Source of the DNA: Arion vulgaris
Lineage: Eukaryota > Mollusca > Gastropoda > Stylommatophora > Arionidae
DNA: 64,000 bases
NCBI GenBank assembly: GCA_020796225.1
Contig: CM036754.1
Coordinates: 67,820,000-67,883,999, forward strand
Direction: 5' to 3'
The notes beneath the pieces are model-generated. The model did no database searches. It had not been told where the DNA came from and saw nothing but the letters and a program-made list of their open reading frames with translations. Below are positions 58,150 through 64,000 of the stretch, one piece after another (position 1 is the first letter of the stretch; the number at the start of each line of letters is the position of its first letter). The translations under genes and the position numbers were made by a program.

Positions 58150-58865
58150 TGTCTCAGTCTGTTGTATCAATCTTGTATCTGTGATATAGATGGTGTCTCA
58201 GTCTGTTGTATCAATCTTGTATCTGTGGTATAGATGGTGTCTCAGTCTGTTGTATCAATCTTGTATCTGTGATATAGATGGTGTCTCAGTCTGTTGTATC
58301 AATCTTGTATCTGTGGTATAGATGGTGTCTCAGTCTGTTGTATCAATCTTGTATCTGTGATATAGATGGTGTCTCAGTCTGTTGTATCAATCTTGTATCT
58401 GTGGTATAGATGGTGTCTCAGTCTGTTGTATCAATCTTGTATCTGTGATATAGATGGTGTCTCAGTCTGTTGTATCAATCTTGTATCTGTGGTATAGATG
58501 GTGTCTCAGTCTGTTGTATCAATCTTGTATCTGTGGTATAGATGGTGTCTCAGTCTGTTGTATCAATCTTGTATCTGTGGTATAGATGTTGTCTAAGTCT
58601 GTTGTATAAATCTTGTATCTGTGGTATAGATGGTGTCTCAGTCTGTTGTATCAATCTTGTATCTGTGGTATAGATGTTGTCTCAGTCTGCGGTACCAATC
58701 TTGTATCTGTGGTATAGATGGTGTCTGAAGTCTGTTGTACCAATTTGTATCTGTGGTATAGATGGTGTCTCAGTCTGTTGTATCAATCTTGTATCTGTGG
58801 TATAGATGGTGTCTCAGTCTGCGGTACCAATCTTATATATGTGGTATAGATGGTGTCTCAGTCTG
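58150..58865. repeat. 44-bp minisatellite with 88-bp dimer structure, about 16 copies
   Basis: Units ATAGATGGTGTCTCAGTCTG plus TTGTATCAATCTTGTATCTG. From 58180 to about 58490 units alternate strictly between GTGATATAG and GTGGTATAG, i.e. an 88-bp higher-order dimer. The right part is monomeric and more diverged. Confidence 0.96.
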
Positions 58866-59086
58866 TTGTCAAAATATTATTTTTTATTGGTCTCCTACCC
58901 AGTAGTGCCACAATGAGTGGACCCAGGTACGTTTGAAATGTATAAAACTTTGAGCATCGTCATTAGTTTGAACAAGAGCTGCTCGAAGTTTGTTTTAGTT
59001 GTCTATTGGCTATAGAAATGCTCCCACACTTTGGCCGTGATCAAGTGGGCACTACACTTTGATCTTAACCAACATGAAGGAAATTG
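58866..59086. other. No feature recognised
   Basis: Unique-looking spacer between two arrays. Confidence 0.5.
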
Positions 59087-59565
59087 ATAGATGGTGTCTC
59101 TGTTCGTTGATAGACTGTCTTCTGGTATCTCTGTTCGTTGATAGACTGTCTTCTGGTGTCTCTGTTCGTTGATAGACTGTCTTCTGGTATCTCTGTTCGT
59201 TGATAGACTGTCTTCTGGTGTCTCTGTTCGTTAATAGACTGTCTTCTGGTGTCTCTGTTCGTTGATAGACTGTCTTCTGGTGTCTCTGTTCGTTGATAGA
59301 CTGTCTTCTGGTGTCTCTGTTCGTTGATAGACTGTCTTCTGGTATCTCTGTTCGTTAATAGACTGTCTTCTGGTATCTCTGTTCGTTGATAGACTGTCTT
59401 CTGATATCTCTGTTCGTTGATAGACTGTCTTCTGGTGTCTCTGTTCGTTAATAGACTGTCTTCTGGTATCTCTGTTCGTTGATAAGACTGTCTTCTGGTA
59501 TCTCTGTTCGTTGATAGACTGTCTTCTTGTGTCTCTGTTCGTTGATAGACTGTCTTCTGTTGTTT
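59087..59565. repeat. 31-bp minisatellite, about 15 copies
   Basis: Units CTCTGTTCGTTGATAGACTG plus TCTTCTGGT(A/G)T. Variants are GTTAATAG and TATCTC/GTCTC. On the minus strand a 170-residue ORF runs through it because no frame of the unit contains a stop; not a gene. Confidence 0.96.
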
Positions 59566-60090
59566 CATCTCCAACATTTATACATAAAACAATTCAACAA
59601 CTGATGAGCTACCGTCATTATAATAATTAACAATATTAATAATTCAAATAAACTATTCATAAATAACGATTGCTTGACTGATTAATTCATGATTAACAAC
59701 TACAAAACTGGAATGAATTATTCAAAGAAAAGATTAAAATGTCTGGAAAAAAAAGGGTGAGTAAGACCACCACCAGCTTCATGATTTACGTGATATAAAA
59801 TATTCTCAGAGCATGTCCGATTATGGTAGCCTGGTCCGTATTGGTAATGGCGACTATAATAACTTGTGTCAGCCATCTGAAATTAATGAATAAGAATAAT
59901 ATTTGTAGTTGCTAACATTTAATCAGTCAAACAATTGTTGATTAAATGTGGTGGCAGGGGAGGATATTCTGAGATTTCCCATATCATTAACAATTGAATA
60001 TTTTAGTGAGGGGAGGTAACATGATATTTGAGACTTTAATATTGTTTGGTTGTATTCCTTCAACCCAATAAAACACGTGTTCCCTATAAG
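59566..60090. other. No feature recognised
   Basis: AT-rich sequence; a short TGATTTACGTGAT-type stretch but no motif. Confidence 0.45.
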
Positions 60091-60195
60091 GATTCTCATC
60101 TGGAAGGCAAGCCTATAGGTATAACTGTTATCAATGATTCTAAGAGAAAATATAGATATATCTTAGAGAAGTTGTATGTCCATGGTTGTATATAT
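60091..60195 (+). CDS. Candidate isolated exon, unknown gene
   Basis: A 105-bp segment bounded by an AG (CCCTATAAG, 60090) and a GTAAGA donor (60196). It is open in phase 0-0, encoding DSHLEGKPIGITVINDSK followed by a basic YRYILEKLYVHGC stretch. The amino-acid wording looks protein-like rather than random AT-rich translation, and the surroundings have no other ORF. No partner exon was found on this strand within the window, and I do not recognise it. Confidence 0.25.
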
Positions 60196-60585
60196 GTAAG
60201 ACTAAGCAACTTGTTTTTCTTCACTGAAATTGTTATCTAGTGCTATCTAGTTTCAAACATACAAGCACAATAAGCTTATAGCATGTATTTGTGCAAACAC
60301 TGTTCGATCGAACCTTACCTGATTATTCGGTGTCTAGCTAAAACAAAGTGTTTGTAAAAGACACTCCTAAGTAAAGCTATTTAAAAAAATGGCTCGCTGG
60401 TTGTGTTCGTAAGAACTCTCGTATTGCTAGGCTAGGAAATGGGTGCCGTAAGAAATAAGGGTAAGTGATTCGAATCCTGTGTTTGGTAATTTGTTTTTTT
60501 GAAGCTCCTAATACTTGTACACTGTCTATTGTTGATCATATTCATTGCTTTAGCTGCTTCCACTGGGGTTTTTATCTAGTGCTAA

Positions 60586-61582
60586 ACACGTAATCACAAA
60601 ATACTGTAGTTTACAAATTACAAAAACAATGACAAAACACAGAAACGTTTGTTTTTGGTCGTCCATTTGTTTTTAAAATTTGTCACTCCTGTTGTTCGTT
60701 TGCTTGATAAAGGCCTTGTTGGTCGAAACATTGCTGTGTTTTGTCATTGTTTTTGTAATTTATAAAACTACAGTACTTTGTGATTACGTGTTTTGCAATC
60801 TTCTTCTTCTTCTTTTCGTTCGGTTTCGTATGCTCGTCTAAATCATGAGATGGGTTGCCTCTATGAAGCTGCATGTCAGTTGGAGTTCTTCGAGAGTTCC
60901 CCATAGCTTGGTCTGTAAGCTTTGTTCATGAGGCCATGTTTCATTTCGTTGGTGTATGTATGATGGACATGACTGCAGGATGTGCTCTGGAGTCTGTGTT
61001 TCTGTCTGGCATGCACACTGTGCAGTCTGAGTAGGCTTTATTCTGTGCATGTGGCGGTTGAGCCTGCAGTGACCTGTTCTTAGGCGAAAGATTGTTGTGT
61101 GCTGTTTTCTGTTTAGTCTGCTGATGGGATCTTGTGGGTGTTTGCTGGGGTTTGTTGCCTCCATACCTCTTTGTACCTTCTTTTGATATGTGTCTTGATT
61201 TCTGGTAGTGATACTGGGTGTTTCTGTTGTGTAAGTTTTGTTCCATCCTTAGCCAGCATGTCTGCTCTCTCATTTCCTGGAACGCCACAGTGGGCTGGTA
61301 TCCACTGGATAATAATTTTGTTGTGTTCTGAGAGTTTGTTTAGCTGTAGTGTTAGCTCTCTTTCCATGTTATCTTGTGGTTCCCTTTGTGTGGCCTGCAG
61401 GACTGACAAGCAGTCGCAAAGGAAGACAAGTTTGTTGTTTTGGATGTTTCTTTGCTGCAGTATTTTTGAGGCATCTACAATTGCCTGTTCGGCTCTAAAA
61501 TTTGTTGATAGTTCTCCAGTGGCACTTGAATTTGTTTTGCCAATCAAATAGTTTTACTGCAGTCTCATCTATTTTGTGAGTA
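60586..61582. mobile_element. Penelope-like inverted pLTR pair with 15-bp target-site duplication, carrying a nested LINE
   Basis: TTTATCTAGTGCTAA at 60571-60585 and 61583-61597. Inside: a short inverted arm (60586-60652), a plus arm with the hairpin (60702-60730) to 60797, a LINE insertion (60800-61532), then CAATCAAATAGTTTTACTGC AG and about 26 bp to the right target duplication. The terminal piece matches the left edge of the 53674-54570 insertion in reverse complement, which fixes it as part of the element. Confidence 0.82.
60800..61532 (-). mobile_element. RNase H LINE fragment nested in the Penelope-like element
   Basis: Flanked by TGTTTTGCAATC (60788-60799) and TGTTTTGCCAATC (61533-61545). 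Minus strand: NFRAEQAIVDASKILQQRN, VFLCDCLSVLQATQ, WIPAHCGVPGNERADMLAKD (RNase H C-terminal residues present), then RLNRKQHTTIFRLRTGHCRL, CACQTETQTPEHILQSCPSY, and a GAAGAAGAAGAAGAAGATT tail at the left edge. Same family as 39356-41885, better preserved (one frame shift near 61130). Confidence 0.87.
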
Positions 61583-61597
61583 TTTATCTAGTGCTAA

Positions 61598-61734
61598 CAA
61601 CTTGATCATGTTCAGTTAAATTACTAACAAACTTAACTTGCTCACAGAAATTCTTATATAGTTTTGAAAAACAGTATTTTTTTTCTCATAGAAATTGCAG
61701 CTTAGGGTTTAAAAACAGTGTTCTTTTTTCAGAT
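61598..61734. other. No feature recognised
   Basis: Short AT-rich spacer. Confidence 0.5.
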
Positions 61735-62090
61735 TGCAAACCTCTGTGTTTCTTCTTCTTCTTGTGTTTGCAAACCTCTGTTTTTTCTTGTGTTTGCAAA
61801 CCTCTGTGTTTCTTCTTCTTTTTGTGTTCACAAACCTCTGTGTCTCTTCTTCTTTTTGTGTTCGCAAACCTTTGTGTTTCTTCTTGTGTTCACAAACCTC
61901 TGTGTTTCTTCTTCTTTTTGTGTTCGCAAACCTCTGTGTTTCTTCTTGTGTTCACAAACCTCTGTGTTTCTTCTTCTTTTTGTGTTTACAAACCTCTGTG
62001 TTTCTTCTTCTTCTTGTGTTCATAAACCTCTGTGTTTCTTCATGTGTTCGCAAACCTCTGTGTTTCTTCTTCTTGTGTTTGCAAATGTTG
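61735..62090. repeat. 28/34-bp pyrimidine-rich minisatellite, about 11 copies
   Basis: Units CAAACCTCTGTGTTTCTTCT plus TCTTTTTGTGTTC(A/G) (34 bp) alternate with a form lacking TTCTTT (28 bp). Three plus frames remain open; artefact ORFs. Confidence 0.95.
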
Positions 62091-62324
62091 ATCTTGTCAC
62101 TAAATTGTCATGACTACAATATTGGCTTATTGTTAATATTTTGATAAAACTTGAGCAATATTTGAAAAGCATTTGTCATTCCTGTTTTGTGTTGTATCAT
62201 TTATTGTTCAGGTGATGCAAGTCATAGAACACAGATCCTGTACAAATATCACATGCACGATTCAGTCACTCTTATACACATCTATGACTTCCCCCAACAA
62301 GAAGAGCCTGGAACTTCATCAAGA

Positions 62325-62520
62325 AACAAAACATTAAATGGTTCGGCAACATAAGCAGATTACCAACGGACAGTGCACCTCAAAGAGAAATGTTACTCCG
62401 ATACAATGGCTACGCCAAAGGTGGACCTCAGAGATGACGAAAGACACTATTTATGAAACGCACACAAGGGCTCGTTCTAGAAATCTCTTCTTATACTGAC
62501 GCTGTGAGGAAGTATTGGAG
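62325..62520 (+). mobile_element. LINE 3' end fragment
   Basis: Plus-strand FGNISRLPTDSAPQREMLLR followed by YNGYAKGGPQR and ETHTRARSRNLFLY-like text, matching 43690-43880. Upstream sequence to 62280 contains SRNKTLNG-like linker. Short and dead. Confidence 0.7.
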
Positions 62521-62649
62521 TAAAGAAAGATGACTCCCCCTCCCGTCTACTATCTGACTGTGTATATGACATCAGTTGTGAGATATACTTTGAAGACATA
62601 TTCATTTGAGTAAACTCAGTCTACGAGGCTGTAATGCCGGGGCCCTCAA

Positions 62650-62850
62650 GGGGAGAAAAGAATAGTAACACTGCGACCTACAAAACTTGTTGTAAGACCC
62701 AACTGAGGTAGGGGTCTAGGGAAGCTACACTAGTAAATAAAAGGCGTAGCAGAAATTGGATGTGCTGGCCTACTTGTAGGCGCATAACTGGCACAACGTA
62801 CAATCGCTATTAGGCTCAGGTCACATACAAATTACAAAGTGTTATTCAAC
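62650..62850 (+). mobile_element. Dispersed ~200-bp repeat (copy 2)
   Basis: GGGGAGAAAAGAATAGTAAC through GGCACAACGTACAATCGC and CAGGTCACATACAAATTACA; reverse complement of 32430-32640 apart from an extra block TTGTTGTAAGACCCAACTG. It begins about 130 bp after the LINE fragment, so it could be LINE 3' UTR; copy 1 is likewise about 240 bp from a LINE 3' end. Confidence 0.75.
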
Positions 62851-62999
62851 AAATGGTCAATATGGAGCGTTTGAAGACGAAGAAAAAGTGTGTGAGGAAA
62901 TGTTTGGAAATATTGAATTCACTTCTCACTACCTGTTTATATATTTCAGAAATTCAAATCATTCAACTAATATAATAATTCACCCTGATGTCAACTATT

Positions 63000-64000
63000 T
63001 CAATCTTGTTCTCTATCACCTTGATGTGCCCTGCAGATTATGTTCTCTATCACCTAGATGTGTACTGCAGACTATGTTCTCTATCACCTTGATGTTCTGA
63101 GATATGTTCTCTATCACCTTGATGTGTCCTGCAGACTATGTTCTCTATCACCTTGATGTGTCCTGCAGACTATGTTCTCTATCACCTTGATGTGTCCTGC
63201 AGACTATGTTCTCTATCACCTTGATGTGTCCTGCAGACTATGTTCTCTATCACCTTGATGTGTCCTGCAGACTATGTTCTCTATCACCTTGATGTTCTGC
63301 AGACTATGTTCTCTATCACCTTGATGTGTACTGCAGACTATGTTCTCTATCACCTTGATGTGTCCTGCAGACTATGTTCTCTATCACCTTGATGTGTCCT
63401 GCAGACTATGTTCTCTATCACCTTGATGTTCCTGCAGATTATGTTCTCTATCACCTTGATGTGTCCTGCAGACTATGTTCTCTATCACCTTGATGTGTCC
63501 TGCAGACTATGTTCTCTATCACCTTGATGTGTCCTGCAGATTATGTTCTCTATCACCTTGATGTGTCCTGCAGATTATGTTCTCTATCACTTGATGTGAC
63601 TGCAGATTATGTTCTCTATCACCTTGATGTGTCCTGCAGATTATGTTCTCTATCACCTTGATGTGTACTGCAGATTATGTTCTCTATCACCTTGATGTGT
63701 CCTGCAGATTATGTTCTCTATCACCTTGATGTGTACTGCAGATTATGTTCTCTATCACCTTGATGTGTCCTGCAGACTATGTTCTCTATCACCTTGATGT
63801 GTCCTGCAGATTATGTTCTCTATCACCTTGATGTGTCCTGCAGACTATGTTCTCTATCACCTAGATGTTTCATGCAGACTATGTTCACTATCACCTTGAT
63901 GTGTCCTGCAGACTATGTTCTCTATCACCTTGATGTGTCCTGCAGATTATGTTCTCTATCCCCTTGATGTGTCCTGCAGATTATGTTCTCTATCACCTTG
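63000..64000. repeat. 34-bp minisatellite, about 29 copies, continues past the window
   Basis: Units TTCTCTATCACCTTGATGTG plus TCCTGCAGA(C/T)TATG. Single-base and 3-5 bp deletions occur in some units (63090, 63290, 63430, 63590). Each unit carries CTGCAG. Confidence 0.97.

Noticed and set aside
59065..59577. 170-residue minus-strand ORF with ETPEDSLSTNRDT-type repeats
   Set aside because: Cycles through three frames of a 31-bp repeat; no unique coding sequence.
60395..60480. tRNA gene or SINE head
   Set aside because: Only a B-box-like GTGATTCGAATCC is clear; no convincing A box or cloverleaf.

Overview
The window is animal nuclear DNA, most likely from a mollusc or another lophotrochozoan, though I cannot name the species. 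The signs are GT-AG spliced genes with kilobase introns, several kinds of non-LTR retrotransposon with RNase H or RTE-like reverse transcriptase, Penelope-like elements with a GIY-YIG endonuclease, tRNA-derived SINEs, hAT and TTAA-type DNA elements, and a very large load of minisatellites. By my own tally about one third of the 64 kb is tandem array with units of 16 to 98 bp. Most long open reading frames are artefacts of these arrays.

I can support two host genes. Gene 1 (+ strand, about 4.8-19.5 kb) has exons at 4791-4971, 6401-6437 (a 37-nt microexon), 8032-8735 and a very long last exon at 13595-19485. It encodes a low-complexity, serine/asparagine-rich protein that I do not recognise. 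Its introns are almost entirely minisatellite, and its last exon also carries in-frame repeats. The last exon is intact over its 3' three kilobases but broken by many small frameshifts further 5'. Gene 2 (- strand, coding exons 33830-33788 and 28533-27515) encodes an intact 353-residue trypsin-like serine protease-fold protein. Its 5.25 kb intron holds five minisatellite arrays and a SINE.

Region by region: 0-8 kb is gene 1 introns and arrays. 9.2-11.2 kb is an RTE-like LINE in an intron. 11.2-13.6 kb is more arrays. 13.6-19.5 kb is the gene 1 last exon. 19.6-27 kb is LINE pieces, a 2.8 kb 44-bp satellite and other arrays. 27.5-33.8 kb is gene 2. 34.3-35.6 kb is a TTAA-flanked inverted-repeat element. 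35.9-44 kb is nested LINEs, a solo LTR and hAT-like pieces. 44-55.5 kb is dominated by Penelope-like elements, inserted among LINEs and an 81-bp array. 55.7-64 kb is LINE fragments, a complete hAT MITE, a third Penelope insertion with a LINE nested in it, and more arrays.

The most informative part is the Penelope cluster. Three insertions can be delimited by exact 12-15 bp target-site duplications, and all have inverted terminal copies. In the 49.8-52.0 kb insertion the junction between the inverted copies holds about 122 bp nearly identical to a unit of the array that ends only 400 bp upstream. This suggests a template switch onto neighbouring DNA during insertion.
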